The position numbers and the translations under genes are program-made. This document shows, piece after piece, positions 44,327 to 56,887 of a stretch of DNA of 64,000 nt. The stretch is from Myrmaecium sp. VS I D KN 1 (lineage: Eukaryota; Ascomycota; Dothideomycetes; Valsariales; Valsariaceae). Every line of letters begins with the position of its first letter. Position 1 is the stretch's first letter. The stretch is taken from NCBI GenBank assembly GCA_019775845.1, contig JADQAV010000018.1:999044-1063043 (forward strand), written 5' to 3'. Under the pieces are notes generated by a model. That model had not been told where the DNA came from, ran no database searches, and saw only the letters and a program-made list of their open reading frames with translations.

Positions 44327-46566
44327 ATGTCGACGCCCTCGACCGCGACTGCAACTCTCCCCCCTCATCATCATCATCAGTACTACTCCCATCTCCAGAC
44401 TTATCAACCGGCTGCCCCCAACTCCCAAGTCGCGAATGGCACGCCGCGGGTGACGAACCAACTCTACAACGGATATTCCAACGGCACCACCACCGATCTA
44501 CGCAGAGTCGTGAACTCCAATCCTCGCTCCCAGCCTCTGACGCAACCCGCTCAGACGACCTCTCCCTCCACCATGTCGGCCACCGCCAGATCCCGGGACC
44601 GCAAGCCGAACTGGAGCGAGTTCTACAAGAACGGCATCCCCCAGGAAATCATCGTCATTGATGACTCCCCCGAGCCGCCGTTCCAGCAACCGCATGCCAA
44701 CCATACCACCCGAACGGTCGTGGCTAGTAATGGCAACACCGGGCACACGGACAAGAAGCGAAAGACGGCCGCCACAACCACATATGATCCCGTCTATCAC
44801 CAACAGCAGCAGCAACAGCAGCAGCAACCGCCGTCCGCGTACCCTGCCGCCCACACTCCCGGGTATTACGACCCCTCTCCCTCCAACAATAGCTCCAGTG
44901 CTCGCACCACGTCGGCCATAAACACGACGGCTGCGACATCGCTAGGTTCCACCACCAGCAACGGTACCTACAGAGCTCCGTTGGAAGACGGCGTTGTTGG
45001 TCAGAAGCGAAAGCGAGTCACCCGCAAAGCCGCCCAGGATGAGGCACATGAGGCCAAGCGGCGCGAGATCGACTACCATGGGGATCCGCTCAGCCTTTAC
45101 GTCCCCCCTCCGAACCCCCCGATCAAGGCTAAAGAAGTCGCTGTCAACGTCGTGCCGGATGTACGTTCTATCATGAATCCTGCCGCTCTTTCCAATCTAG
45201 ATGACTAATGCAAAACAGAAAGGATCCACGAAAAACGAGAAGATCGACGATGAAGACGGGCACTACATTGTCAACCCACATGCTGATCTCACAGATCGAT
45301 GTAAGCCGGATCCTCCTGTTTGACTGTGATTAAGACTGACATGGGCCTTCAGACCAAATCATCAGATTGCTCGGCCAAGGGACCTTCGGCAAGGTTGTCG
45401 AAGCCTACGACCGCAGAAGAGGGACAAAGTGCGCCATCAAGGTGATCCGATCTGTGCAGAAATACCGCGATGCCTCGCGCATCGAGCTGCGGGTTTTGAC
45501 CACACTTGCCTCAAATGACCGCCTCAACCAGAACAGGTGCATCCACCTCCGAGACTGCTTTGACTTCCGAAACCATATCTGCATCGTCACCGACCTGTTC
45601 GGCCAAAGCGTGTTTGACTTCCTCAAGTCCAACGGCTTCGTTCCCTTTCCAAGTACGCATATCCAGAAGTTTGCCAAGCAGCTTCTCACGAGTGTTGCCT
45701 GTAAGTTTGGACCCGGATCGGCATAAAATGCAGACATTGACCGAGGATTAGTCCTTCACGACCTCAACTTGATCCATACGGATCTCAAACCGGAAAACAT
45801 CCTTCTAGTTAACAACGACTACCAAACCTTCACATACAACCGCACCATCCCGTCCTCGTCGACCACAACAAGCCGCTCCGCGAGACATCGGAGGGTATTG
45901 CTGGACCCGGAGATTCGATTGATCGATTTCGGATCTGCAACCTTCAATGATGAATACCACTCGTCCGTGGTCTCGACACGGCACTACCGCGCCCCTGAGA
46001 TCATTTTGAATCTCGGCTGGAGCTTCCCATGCGATATCTGGAGTATCGGATGCATCCTGGTGGAGTTCTTCACCGGGGATGCCCTTTTCCAGACGCATGA
46101 TAACCTCGAGCACCTCGCCATGATGGAAGCTGTTTGCGGTACCAAATTGGATAAAGATATGATCAGAGCAGTCTGTCGCTCTGACAAGGGTCACTCGAAG
46201 AACCCAGCAAGCCAGTATTTCCGCAATCAGCGACTGGACTATCCCAACCAAGATACGCCGCGGACATCCCGGAAATATGTGAAGGCGATGAAGAAACTCC
46301 ACGTAAGTATTGATGATCGAACGGATTGTGTAGCAGCCTCTGACAGATCGTTCCAGGAGACCATTCCACCGCACACCGAGTTCAATCGGCAGTTCCTTGA
46401 CCTTCTACGGAAGATCTTTGTGTACAACCCCGACAAGAGAATCACAGCCAAGGAGGCACTCGCGCACCCGTGGTTCCGAGAGACGCTGAACGATGATGGC
46501 ACAGAAGCAGCGAAAATCAAGATCGAGCGTGAGAAGAAGGCACGACAAGCGGCCAGCTACCGGTGA
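44327..46566 (+). CDS. LAMMER (CLK-type) dual-specificity protein kinase
   Basis: A kinase of the KNS1/CLK/LkhA family, which phosphorylates SR-type splicing and Pol III factors and affects cell cycle and development. Exons are 44327-45160, 45219-45300, 45353-45700, 45752-46302 and 46357-46566; 674 residues. The N-terminal ~300 residues are disordered, with His, Gln (CAG/CAA-encoded) and Ser/Thr runs and a basic KRKRVTRKAAQ nuclear-type signal. Kinase marks are LGQGTFGKVVEAYD, CAIKVIR, the LAMMER-type catalytic loop IHTDLKPENILL, LIDFGSATF, STRHYRAPEIIL, and the name motif as EHLAMMEAVCG. The last intron (46303-46356) is 54 nt, stop-free and in frame; splicing gives MKKLHETIPPHTEFN, as in relatives. 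Confidence 0.93.
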
Positions 46567-47653
46567 TGCTCGGGTGGGGGTTGCGTGCGTGTTTGTGTGC
46601 GTGTGGGAAAAGAACCGGTTGTTCTTACGCTGATGTTTTTTTAATCGTGTTATATTTAAAGCCTCCTCTTTTTTTCCTTTGTTCTTCTCTCTTGGCATCA
46701 GCACATCGCTTGATCTCTCCTTTCTCCTTCCTCTGTTTTCCTTTCTACCTAACATCTCTTCCTTTCTATCTCGAATCTCTCCAATGATGATGCACAAAAG
46801 AAGGAAAACAACGACTTGATACGACCACGGATGGATCGGGGCATGGGACACGGAGCAAAGTCAATCTGCTGGGTTGCAGTTTTTTTTTTTGTATTTCCTT
46901 TTCGGGTCGGCGGTTCACGAATGGGAAGGAGGGCGTTTTGCTGCCTTGGTTTTTGGGTTTCGAGGGTGAGGGGGGGAAATGGAGTGTAGTGTTCTGCTTT
47001 TTCTCCTCGCTGCTTTCCGTGGAAGACCGGGGAAATATATATATCCACAACCTCTTTCTTTTGTTTTTTTTTTTCCCTCTTTGTCGTTCAAGTGGTTGAA
47101 CCGTTCTAGATAGAGGATGCGTGATGAGGAGAGCGGGGAGGTTTAGTTAAGTGGATGGATGTAGGAAGGTTATGCTATTATCCACATGTTTGTTTTGACT
47201 TTTTTCTTTGTTCCGTTTATGGCTGCGATTCTGTATACGTACGGAGGGTTGAGGCGCGTTACGCTTACACGAGTTACAAGAGAGGGCCGTTGTTCAGGTT
47301 CGATTAGTAGACTCGAGACGTCGACATAGATATCGATGTGAGTCGTCAAGACCCTGGACGCGAGCCGGGCGCGTCCCCGCGCTCGCGCGCCAGCGCGCCA
47401 AGGCCCCCGCGATCTTTCTTCGGGGAGTGTGTTGTTGGATCAACAAATGCGACAGCAATTGGCAACGATGCGCCTGCGCCAGAAGCCGCGGACGAGATTC
47501 GACAGCGACAATAACACGAACGCAAGTCGTTACTCCTCCTCCGACCCGTGAAGCGTGCGCCTTTACCCTCCCGCCGCCGCTGCCTTTCCTTCTCCGCCGT
47601 CCTCCGCCTACCTCTCCGCCTAGGGCTACTTCCGCAACCCGCAACCGCCGGCG
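46567..47653. other. Intergenic region
   Basis: Kinase 3' flank with many T-rich tracts, then the MIS12 upstream region with strong CT-richness near 47560-47620. No gene seen. Confidence 0.5.
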
Positions 47654-49114
47654 ATGGCGAGCGAGAAGCAAATCGAGACGGCGTTGCTGACGGAGCACTT
47701 CACGTATACGCCGATTGTACGTGCGATTGGTTTCTCTCCCCGCCGCTCCGCTCTGCTTTCCACTTCCGCCTTCTCGCGCGTTCTCTTTCCTTCCGTCCCG
47801 CTGACCGGGTCCCGTCCCCGTCCCGTAGAGCCTGATCGACGACATCATCAACACCGTCAACGACCTCGTCGCCCGCTGCATCGACCAGTTCGAGGCCGGC
47901 CTGCTGGCCGCCGATCCGGCCGCCCTCGGCTTCACCCCCGTCGCCCGTCCGCACCGCCGCCCCGGCTCGACCGACGACGACCACGATCGCGACGACCGGC
48001 CCGTCCATTACCCGGACGCCCGCCAGGAGATCGAGGAGGGCGTTCACCAGCTCGAGACCCTTCTCGAGAGCGCCGTCGATCGCAACTTCGATAAGCTTGA
48101 GATTTACATTCTTCGCTCGGTCCTTGCCGTCCCGCGCGACTTGCTGCCGTGGGTGCGGTTGGAGCATTATAAGGTGGGTTGAAACATACACCGGCAGACA
48201 GACGTGGATGGATATACAGGAAAATGCTGCATAACTTGACGTTGGACACTAAGCAACCACATCGCTAACTCCCGCTTTTAAAGAACCTCGAATTCCCCCG
48301 CCCAGACGATCCGCAGCCGACGATCAGCCCGGAGTCCCTCCTCGCCCTCCGCCGCAAGCTCACCGAGACCATCAAGCTCTCCCACGCCCTCCTCGCGGAG
48401 AAGGCCCGCAACGAGGCCCTTCTCACCCACCTCCGCGCCCTCCTCTCACCCGCCGGCGCCGCCTCCTCCTCCGACGCAGCCAAACCCGAACCGCCCACCC
48501 GCCGAACAGCGGAAGGCGTCGAAGACGGCGAAGCCGCCGCCTCAACTACCACCCCAAACCTCTCCTTCCTCACCAACACCCCCTCCGCCAAAGCCATCGG
48601 CCTCACACCCTTCCCCGATACCACCACCACAACAGCCCCATCAACATCCACACCGGGCCCCCTCACAACACACACCTCCTTCACCCTCGCCCAACTCCCC
48701 GCCCTGCGCGCCCTCCTCTCCCGTCTGCGACCCCAACTCGCCGCTCTCCCCGCCTTACCCCCGGACCCTACCGGCGGCGCCGCCGCCGCCCACGCCGCCC
48801 GTCGCCGCGACTACGTCGAGAGCCAGACGCGCCGGCTGCTCGAGCGGCGCGGGTGGGATATGGATGCCACTGGCGCTGGGACCGCGGTCGCGGGCGCCGT
48901 GCGCACGCCGGATGAGGTGCGGGGTTTGGAGGCGGTGGTTGGTGCGCTGTTTGCGGATGGAAGTGGGGGAAAAGGCAAGGCAGGGGAGGGGGGAGGGGGG
49001 AAGGGAGGTGGTGGTGGAGGAGGGGATGAGATGGAGACTGAAAAGTCGGTGGGGCGGCGGGATGATGCTGCTGCTGCGGGAGCTGGGGAGGAGGGGGATC
49101 GGATGGAGGAGTGA
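47654..49114 (+). CDS. MIS12: Kinetochore protein MIS12/MTW1
   Basis: A subunit of the KMN network's Mis12 complex, which links CENP-C/CENP-T chromatin to Ndc80 microtubule attachment. Exons are 47654-47716, 47829-48173 and 48284-49114; 412 residues. The Mis12 domain starts at the N-terminus: TALLTEHFTYTPISLIDDII, formed across the first splice, then NTVNDLVARCIDQFE, LETLLESAVDRNFDKLEIYI, and VPRDLLPWVRLEHYKNLEF across the second splice. A coiled-coil segment follows (SPESLLALRRKLTETIKLSH). The C-terminal third is low complexity (Ala/Pro/Thr, then Gly/Glu). It is longer than yeast Mtw1 because of these inserts. Third-position GC is very high. Confidence 0.9.
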
Positions 49115-50734
49115 GGTCAATGGGTTTCTCTTTTCCGTTCTGAGGCTTTTTTTCCATCTGTTTCTTTTTTTTTGCACTGTCTTGTTTGGATATCAAATCA
49201 CGGCCGACATCGTATGGTTTGGTACGGTTGTGCGCGTCATTAGGCCTTCGTCTTTTTTTTTGGGGGGGTATTCCCTCTCGTTCTTCCTTATCTTGTGCCA
49301 TCTCCTCCATATCCCGTGACGGAACGACAAACAAGCGGGGGACCGAAGTGCCTGCAGTTTGCTGAGGGATCCCCTCCGGTGGGATGATGTACGTAGTACA
49401 TTCTGTAGCATATACGTACCCATCCAAGTCTCGCCCGCGTTTCCCCGCTGCTCGCTGTTTTCCTTCTCCGTTGCTGAAGACCAAGTTCCATGTACCGTGC
49501 TGGATGCGACTGCGTGGGTGGGCCGGCCATACATCGGGACGATGGTAAATAAGTATAGGAAGGAGCTGAGGGGTACTGTATGGATGGAGACGGAATGGGA
49601 CGGATTGGGAAGCCACGGTTAACGGACGGATGGGGGGAGGGAGGGAGACGCGCCTTCCTTCCTTCCTTCCTTCTCGTCCTACTCGAACACAACCACAAAA
49701 CGCTCGATAGGTACCCACTCTGCAACGACCATGGACCATAATACCTGCGCCGTTCTCGAGATGTCAAAGAACTAAAAAAAAAGAAGAAAGAAATAAGCGA
49801 CATTGTGGTTAGCAACGGAAGGAAGAGCAGCGATCAGCGGAGCACACAATGAGTCAGAGCCCACATACACCGACCCCAGCTTCGAAAGATCAAAGTAGCA
49901 GGGGGAACACAAGCGATGGGAAGGGATTTAGACACGATATGTTGCATGTGTATGTTGTGAATTGGTTTGGGAATCTCTAGATGATAAAAGAACAAAAAAA
50001 GGCAAGAGCTATCCGGGATGATACCATGGAGGGAAGGGGAGGGGGGAAGGGGGTAGGGGAGGGGAGGGAGACATGATGAACGTGTTTCTTGATGAATGGA
50101 ACTTCCTTGCAAGCAGACAGGGAGGTGGGTGGGGTTAGAGGGAGGAGCTGAAGGCAAGAGAAATAAAAAGAAAGGAAACTCGTGGATGTGTGTTCTTTTC
50201 TAATGACCTTGACCTTCTTACATGACTTCTTGGGGCATACATGACTTTGCGAGGTGTGGGGGAGAGGGTGACGAATAATCCGGGGATCCGAAAATTACAG
50301 AGGGTATGGTAGTGCATGGTGGGTGACAGACAGTACGGGAGGAAGGGTGTATCTGTGCTGATTGGTGCAGGTTGTGAACATCATGGCGAGGGGAACCGGC
50401 TGAGCAAAACATTGATGATTGCGGCCGAGCCATCCTTCCCTGGATAACAACCACCGGAATCCAAGCAAGACGCAAATGGCAAAATCATATGTTGGTACTA
50501 ACAACAAGGATTTTGCTCCCATCAAGCGGATAAAATGTAGAGCTGAGCTCGACGTGGTCAGCATCCAGGATTTCCTTCGGCTGGCGAGATGATAAGCGGA
50601 CACCGACGCCGGGCGAGTCCTGTGACAGCCTCCGGCCGGCGAACAGCCTCGCCGGACATCTACACGGACATTCCGGCGTAAGACAGACTTTCGGCCTGCC
50701 TTGTCCGAGAAGGACGGGGGAGCGGAGTGGGAGA
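49115..50734. other. Intergenic, convergent 3' ends
   Basis: Between MIS12 (+) and KAP95 (-). Contains a TTCC microsatellite at about 49655-49674 and a G/A-rich tract near 50029-50072. The length exceeds that of most convergent gaps here, but no coding region was found. Confidence 0.5.
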
Positions 50735-53634
50735 TCAAGCCATTTGACCAGTGCTGCCACCAGCCTGACGCTTGATCTGCTCACGCGCCCAGCGAGCGGT
50801 CTCCTGTGTCCGGATCTGGTAATCCCGGTTGGCACGGATCTCGCGAGCCATCTGGGTAAGCCAATCCTGGCGGAAGTAGCTGACAAGCTCGCCGTTGGGG
50901 AAGGCATCGGCCAAATCACTAAAAAGAAAGTTAGACACTGCTTGCAATCACATCTCGAGATCAGGTACTTACCCAACAACACCCATGGAAGATCTGAGAA
51001 GAGCCTCGCTTCGGCCCTGGTCCTGGCTGATCATCCGGATAAGAGTGAATATCGACTCGACGTAGGGCGCAATGAGCTCAGGCTTGCCGCCTTGCTTCAT
51101 CGCAAGGATGGCACCATCCCAGGCATCCATGATACCTTCGCGCAGGGAGATAACGTAATCCACCATCTCGTAGGGGGTGTCAAGCTGGATGGTGAGCCCG
51201 GAAGCCTGCTGGAGCACCTGAGCCACGACAGGCAGGTACGTCTCAAAGTGACCGCCGATAGCCTGCGCGATGTCACCAAAGCATTGCAGAATGGCAGGCT
51301 TGAGCGCCTGGTTGATCGAGTTGCTTCGGAGGTTGTTGAGAAGGTAGTTCATGAAAGCGTCACAGTAAGGCTGAACCTTCTCGCCCAGTGACCTAGCCAG
51401 ATCACTCACCAGACCAATGGCGATCGAGCACAACGACTGCTCCTCCTGGTTGCCCAGAGCGTTGTACAAGAACGGAGTGAAAGCCTCCATGTACTTGATG
51501 AAGTCCTCCTCCAACGCGTTGGCGAGGGAGCCAATCGCGGAGAACACGGTATCCGGAACGCTGGACTTGCCACCGGTGCTCTGGAGCACCTGCAATAAGA
51601 TCGCCATAATACGGTCACCAAGAGGCTTGATCTCGGCTTCAAGACGACCCACAATAGCCATGACCACGCTAGCCAAACTAGTCTGCATCTCCTCCAGCGT
51701 AAGCCTGTCTTCAACACTGACGACCTGTTGCTGAAGAGCAATGGTCCTCTCGAGACGATCGAGGATGACATTGGAGATGTTGGCGACATGCGACAAAGAG
51801 TCATTTGCAGCGTTGGTGATGAAGGAGTTGAGCACTTCGTATGCGGCGGTGCGCAGCTGGTTGTCGGCGTCCGCACGCTCAGTGACCTGGAGAAGATGCT
51901 CGACGCTAGCCTGGAAGTGAGGGGAAAGGGCATTCTCAGCGCAGCCAGGATCACCGGCGAAACGGTCAGCCAGGTTCATGAGCGCCCAGCAGCAGGATGA
52001 GGCCATCTTGGGGTGGCTGGACAGACCCATGAACAGGGACTTGATAAGAGGCTGAAGATGAACCGACGGCTCGATGGAGTCCGAGCACATCTCGCAGATG
52101 CGCCCAAGAGCGTAGGCGGCGGAATCCTTGACTTGGACGACCTGGTCATCCATCATTCCGATCAGAACAGGAAGAGCTTGCTTAACGAGGGGATCCAGGA
52201 TTTTGTCCTCCGGACCCTCCATGATGGCACCGAATGCCGAGACGGCAGCGTCACGGTAGTGCCAGTCCTCATCTCTCAGATGCTTCTCAACGAAGGCGAG
52301 AACAGGGGTGACAATGGAGCTTCCGACGGTTTGCGCCCAGAGCTGCAGACACTGGTAGGCGGCGCGAGAGACGTTGTATTCGTCGTCCGCGGCATCCTCG
52401 TCCTGCTTGGCAAGCAGATCGAGAAGCACGGGAACAACCTCCTGGGTAGCGACACGAGCGAAGTTGAAATACGGCCGGAGCTCGGTTGACCCTTCGGCCT
52501 GTGCCTATGTTCCCGCGGGTTAGCGAACAGCGGCATGACGAGCGGCTGTGAGCCAGAACATACCTGAGAGTTATCGTCCTCAATCGTAATCTCTTCCTCG
52601 CACAGGGTGCACCAGAACTCGACCGCCAACTTGGCAACGTCTTCCTCCTCACTCTTCATGCCTTGGATGGTCAATCCGAACAAGGCCTTCTCCATGTAAA
52701 ACCGCATCTTGTCGTAGTAGAGAGCCATAATACGGTTCAAGCAACCATATGCACCCTGCTGAATACGAGCGTCGGATGCCTGCGTCGCCTCGCAGATGAC
52801 CTGCATGATGTAGTTACGCTCGCCCTCGTTATCGAAGTTCGACCGGACGAACTCGAGCGAATCGCTCAGGGCGGTGATGGCGGCGAACCGAACATCGTCG
52901 TTGGGCTCTTCCTTCCGTGCACCTTGAACCACGGCCGTCAGGATGGCGTTGGAGTGTTGTCCGAGGCTGGCTCGCAACTCGGGCTCATCGCTCTCGCAAA
53001 TGAAGCCAATCGCGGTGAGGGAAGCTTGCTTCTGGTGATCGGCACCCTCGCCAACGTTCTGAACCAAAACCTGCATCAACTCCGGCCATTGGTGGCGGGG
53101 CAACTCAATGGCGGCAATCGCAGCGATGAACTGAGCACCGGCCTGCCCTGCCCTTGCGTCATTGGATGCGAGTGTCTTCAGCGCCAAGGCCTTGATTTGC
53201 TGCTTGATGCCGGCGTCGATCTGCGTGAGCCATCGCTCCTGGACCTGCCGTAACCGGACCGTGTCACGGGCGGAAAAGGAGTTCTTCAGCGCGATACCAG
53301 CGGCCTGCCGTGTTGTGGGTTGTCCTTGCTCGTTGGCAAGCTCATTGGCCAAGGTGATCAGATATCCGGACTACGGTTGCGAAAGAAGGTCGAGTCAGCC
53401 GGTGTCAAGCAGAGAAGAAAAAGCCGGGTTTTTCCCTCAAAGAAACTTACAAAGTCAGCTTCGGCAGCCTGGGTCAGCTGCTGTTCGGCGGCGGAACGGA
53501 TGTTGGCATCTAGGGAGCGAGCATGTCAGCAAACCGAACACCGACGTCTCCCGCACACGCACACACGGGAGACCGAAAGAACGGGCGAATTTACCAGGAG
53601 ACAGGGTCCCCTCCAGCACCTGATTGACGTCCAT
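50735..53634 (-). CDS. KAP95: Importin subunit beta-1 (karyopherin 95)
   Basis: The main nuclear import receptor; binds importin alpha, nucleoporins and Ran. Exons on the minus strand are 53595-53634, 53451-53509, 52564-53370, 50973-52504 and 50735-50918; 873 residues, normal for the family. The protein is built of HEAT repeats throughout. The N-terminus MDVNQVLEGTLSPDANIRSA is the Ran-binding importin-beta N-domain start, and QPTTRQAAGIALKNSFSARD follows. Acidic loops include WCTLCEEEITIEDDNSQAQ (across a splice). Later repeats read YNVSRAAYQCLQLWAQTVGS, GMMDDQVVQVKDSAAYALGR and MASSCCWALMNLADRF. The C-terminus is WAREQIKRQAGGSTGQMA. The two short first exons (40 and 59 nt) are easily missed. 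Confidence 0.95.
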
Positions 53635-54964
53635 GATGGAAAGGAGGGGTGGCGTATACAGCAGCTCGGGTCGGAGATTCCGGAATTAAAGGGTCGAGAT
53701 GCAGGCAACGAGGATCTGTAGTCGAAGTCGCCGGGGCAGCCAGTAGGCAGGACTGGCGGGAGAAGAGTGCGTGTGGCGGAGGGACGGTGGTGGTGATGGG
53801 TCGGTGGACGTCGAAAGTGGTTTCGGCGTACGGAGGTTGAAATGAAGAAAAAGAGCGGAAGCGAAGTGTCGAAGGTAGTAGTAAGTAGTGTAGTGTGTGT
53901 AGGTAGGAGAAGTAGTGTGTAGCGGTAGCGGTAGTCGTGGAAGTGGTACTACTAGTAGAGTCGAACCCCCCCCAAAAAAACAGTACACACGTGAAGGATC
54001 TCACACCAAATGACGACCGTGTGCGCTAAATACCACGGGCGGAGGTGAACGAAGAAGAGAGTTTTCAAGCCAGGAGAAGGTAAACCTTCTTTCCTTTTTT
54101 TCCCTTTTTTGTTGTGTTTGGTTCTTCCTTGAATCCCTTGCGAAAAGGAGTGAGATGCAAAGCTTTGCAGCGAAGAGTGAGTGAGAGAGTGTGTGGGTGA
54201 GAGTGAAAAAGAGGCGAAGAAGAGAAGAGTGGAGGATGGGTGGATGGAGGGATGGAGGGAAGGGTTTGGTGGTCGTGGGAGGGAAACGGCAAAAAAGGCG
54301 AAGATGATTCTCGCCCGCGCCAATTGGTTTGGGGGCGACCCGGTCCCTCTCTCTCTCCCTCTCTCTACTACCTGCTACCTATTCTACATACAAAAGGGAT
54401 GACTACCTGCCATACATACTACGGAAGACTGTTTGATTCCACCGTCGGTGTGCTGGTGAAGCGAAAAATGCTGCGTGCCTGCGTGCGTGGGGCGCCTGCT
54501 AAAAGCTACTTATCTTGATTGTTACTGCAACAACGGCCAAACGGTCCGAGAACCCCTGTTCGCCCAGGCTATTCTTTTCTCTACGATGTGGATGTCCAAC
54601 CCGTCCTCCTTTGTAATCATTTTCTACTGCATCACTCTGGTTTAGATGGAATTCCACCGCGTCACGCGTTGACCAGTAAGGACGACACCAAATAACATAC
54701 GCCGGTCATTCACGTCATTGTTTGCTGCTGCTCCTGCTGCTGTTGATGTTGATGTTGTTGTCGCTCACGTACCGTTCCCTCCCTTCCAACGACCTACTAG
54801 ATACATAACTAGCACGTAGCGCACCCCACAAACAAACACAACGCCCAAAACACCATACCCGATGCCCGACACTCGCTAAAAACACGTTGAGTAGTAGTGG
54901 TAGTAGTGGCCTGCCCTGCCATAGCCTCTCCCCTCGTGCGTTCATCCGCCCAGCAGGAGGAAAC
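53635..54964. other. Intergenic region
   Basis: KAP95 promoter and PP2C 3' flank. Repeated GTAGT/TACTAC-type and purine-rich tracts. No gene seen. Confidence 0.5.
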
Positions 54965-56887
54965 TCACTGCCGACGTGCCCGCGGATCGTTGCTCTCCTG
55001 CTTCCGCCATTCCCGTAACTCCCTCGTCCCCAAGCTTCCCAATCCTCCCTCGCTCCGCCGCTCCCAACCGCCCAGTCGGACCACGAGGGCGGTGGCATTG
55101 TCCGCGTCCTCGGCCACTTCAGTGGCGAACCCCACCACGTCTCGGGCGGCTTGCTCCGGCGTCTTCGCTTCCTTGACGATGTCGACGATCTCCTGGTCCG
55201 ACAGGGGCCCGCTCACCCCGTCACTCACCAACACCAGGAAGCTGTATTCGGCCGGACCCAGGTCGAAACGACGGATTTCAGGCTCTGCCGACACTCCGAT
55301 CCGCTTGGAGGCCATGTCGCCGAATGCTCGGGTGTTCGCAAGTCCTGACATGCGTTCTTCGCCGAAGGAGTCGGTGACGAACGTGGCGGCATATCGCCGT
55401 AGCCGATTTGCTTCCTGCGGCAACGACGGGTGATGATTAGATGTCAGGGCCAGCGGGGCGCCCGTGGCAGTGTTGCAGAGTAGTATGCGTGTATCTCCAA
55501 CATGTGCGGTGACGATGGTGCTTGGTGAACTTGGATGCCAATAGGGAGAGGGTGTGGGTGTGCTTATCAATGCAATACTGCAAGTGCTGCCTCCTTTGAA
55601 GCGCCTCGGCCCTCCGATGTTCCGTGGATGGGTCTGAGAAGGCTGCCCTAGGATATCATGATCGTTAATGGCCCGATCAGCAATGACGGGGTCCTCATCA
55701 GCTTGCTTGCCAGCCTGTGCCGACACGAAGTCGTAATCCGCTTTCAAAAACGCGTACTCGAGAACGGTCTCGAGGCCGATCCCATCAAAGCCAGTGTCTT
55801 TGCCTTCCGCATCCTGTTCTGAACCGTGATTTAATGCTCGTTCGAGAGTGTGGCCTTGACCTCCAGCGGAGCGTGAGAAGAACTCCGGTTTGAACCGCTT
55901 GTAGTAGCCGCCCACAAGCTCTTTCCAGGCCAATACCAGGCCCTTTTCGAGCTCCTCCGCTCTGCGTATGTTAGTAGATTGTTTAACGACCGGATCGCCA
56001 TCCGGAGGCAAGTTGCGATCGTCGACGGCGGACGGAGGTTTTTCTCCGGCGGCTAGATCTGGCGGACTCGCAGGTTCACAATCCGAAGGCTTCTGGATCT
56101 CCACCGAGTCAAGGATCTGTTGGTCTCTCTCGCGAAGCTCATCGGTCGGTAGTGGCGCAACTCGGCTTCTGTGCTGTGTCTCTTCCTCCTTCCGCGCACT
56201 TTTGTTGGCTTTGGACGGGGCACGCGTCTTCTTCAAGCTGCTCTCCAATTCGAACAGCCTGGCTCCGTCTTCAATGTAGCTGTGGAGATTGCTCTTCAAG
56301 AAATCCGAGCATTCGCTCCCCCCATGCCCATCAAACACGCCAAAGTAGAACACCTGAGGGTCTCCCGATGCCGCCCCAGCCGGGGTCACTTTCGCTTCTT
56401 CCACGCTCCCGCTCCCGCCGCCGCCCACGGCCGCGGCCGCCGACCGGGTCAAGCTAACGGGCCGCCGTCGCGCGAAGGCGGGGATCTCGATCGTGCCGGC
56501 CTGGAAGGTGTCCTCGTTGTACGGCCGGCTGCCCCGCGAGACGCTGGCGCCGAAGTGGTGCTTCGCCGATTTGATCGGGATCCGCACCACCGTCATGTCG
56601 CGGGAAGCGGGCGGCATCGTCGCCGCGCCTGGCAACGCGGCCGGCGTCCGCTTCTCGCTGCCATCGCTCGGGATGGACTTGTCGCGCGGGAGCTTGTGGT
56701 GGTTGGGGCCGAAGGCCGCCGAAGATCCGGATCCGGAATCGGGATGGAGAGAGGAGGTCGGAAGGTGGGTTATGAAATATTCTTGAAAGTGTCGGCGGCT
56801 GAAACGTGGGAGGTGAAGCGACGGGCGAAGATGCCGGCTCGGAGGTGTGTGGGCAGCGACGCGGATATGGGGGATAGCGGTACGCAT
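54965..56887 (-). CDS. PP2C-type protein phosphatase, mitochondrial (PTC6-like)
   Basis: A metal-dependent Ser/Thr phosphatase in a single exon of 640 residues. The N-terminus (MRTAIPHIRVAAHTPPSRHL, followed by more Arg/His/Ser and no acidic residue) looks like a mitochondrial presequence. The PP2C metal-binding residues are visible: SRGSRPYNEDTF, FGVFDGHGGSECSDF, NTRAFGDMASKR, VLVSDGVSGPLSDQE and EDADNATALVVRL. Between the DGHGG motif and the next core block lies a long insert (~150 residues, charged, low complexity), then GGSTCSIALIST and VTAHVGDTRILLCNT. Yeast PTC6/Aup1, linked to mitophagy and pyruvate dehydrogenase, is the best guess on layout; another mitochondrial PP2C remains possible. 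Confidence 0.85.
   Translation of the reverse strand: MRTAIPHIRVAAHTPPSRHLRPSLHLPRFSRRHFQEYFITHLPTSSLHPDSGSGSSAAFGPNHHKLPRDKSIPSDGSEKRTPAALPGAATMPPASRDMTVVRIPIKSAKHHFGASVSRGSRPYNEDTFQAGTIEIPAFARRRPVSLTRSAAAAVGGGGSGSVEEAKVTPAGAASGDPQVFYFGVFDGHGGSECSDFLKSNLHSYIEDGARLFELESSLKKTRAPSKANKSARKEEETQHRSRVAPLPTDELRERDQQILDSVEIQKPSDCEPASPPDLAAGEKPPSAVDDRNLPPDGDPVVKQSTNIRRAEELEKGLVLAWKELVGGYYKRFKPEFFSRSAGGQGHTLERALNHGSEQDAEGKDTGFDGIGLETVLEYAFLKADYDFVSAQAGKQADEDPVIADRAINDHDILGQPSQTHPRNIGGPRRFKGGSTCSIALISTPTPSPYWHPSSPSTIVTAHVGDTRILLCNTATGAPLALTSNHHPSLPQEANRLRRYAATFVTDSFGEERMSGLANTRAFGDMASKRIGVSAEPEIRRFDLGPAEYSFLVLVSDGVSGPLSDQEIVDIVKEAKTPEQAARDVVGFATEVAEDADNATALVVRLGGWERRSEGGLGSLGTRELREWRKQESNDPRARRQ

Noticed and set aside
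47294-48191. Minus-strand frames opposite MIS12
   Set aside because: Shadow frames caused by very high third-position GC in MIS12; no family features.
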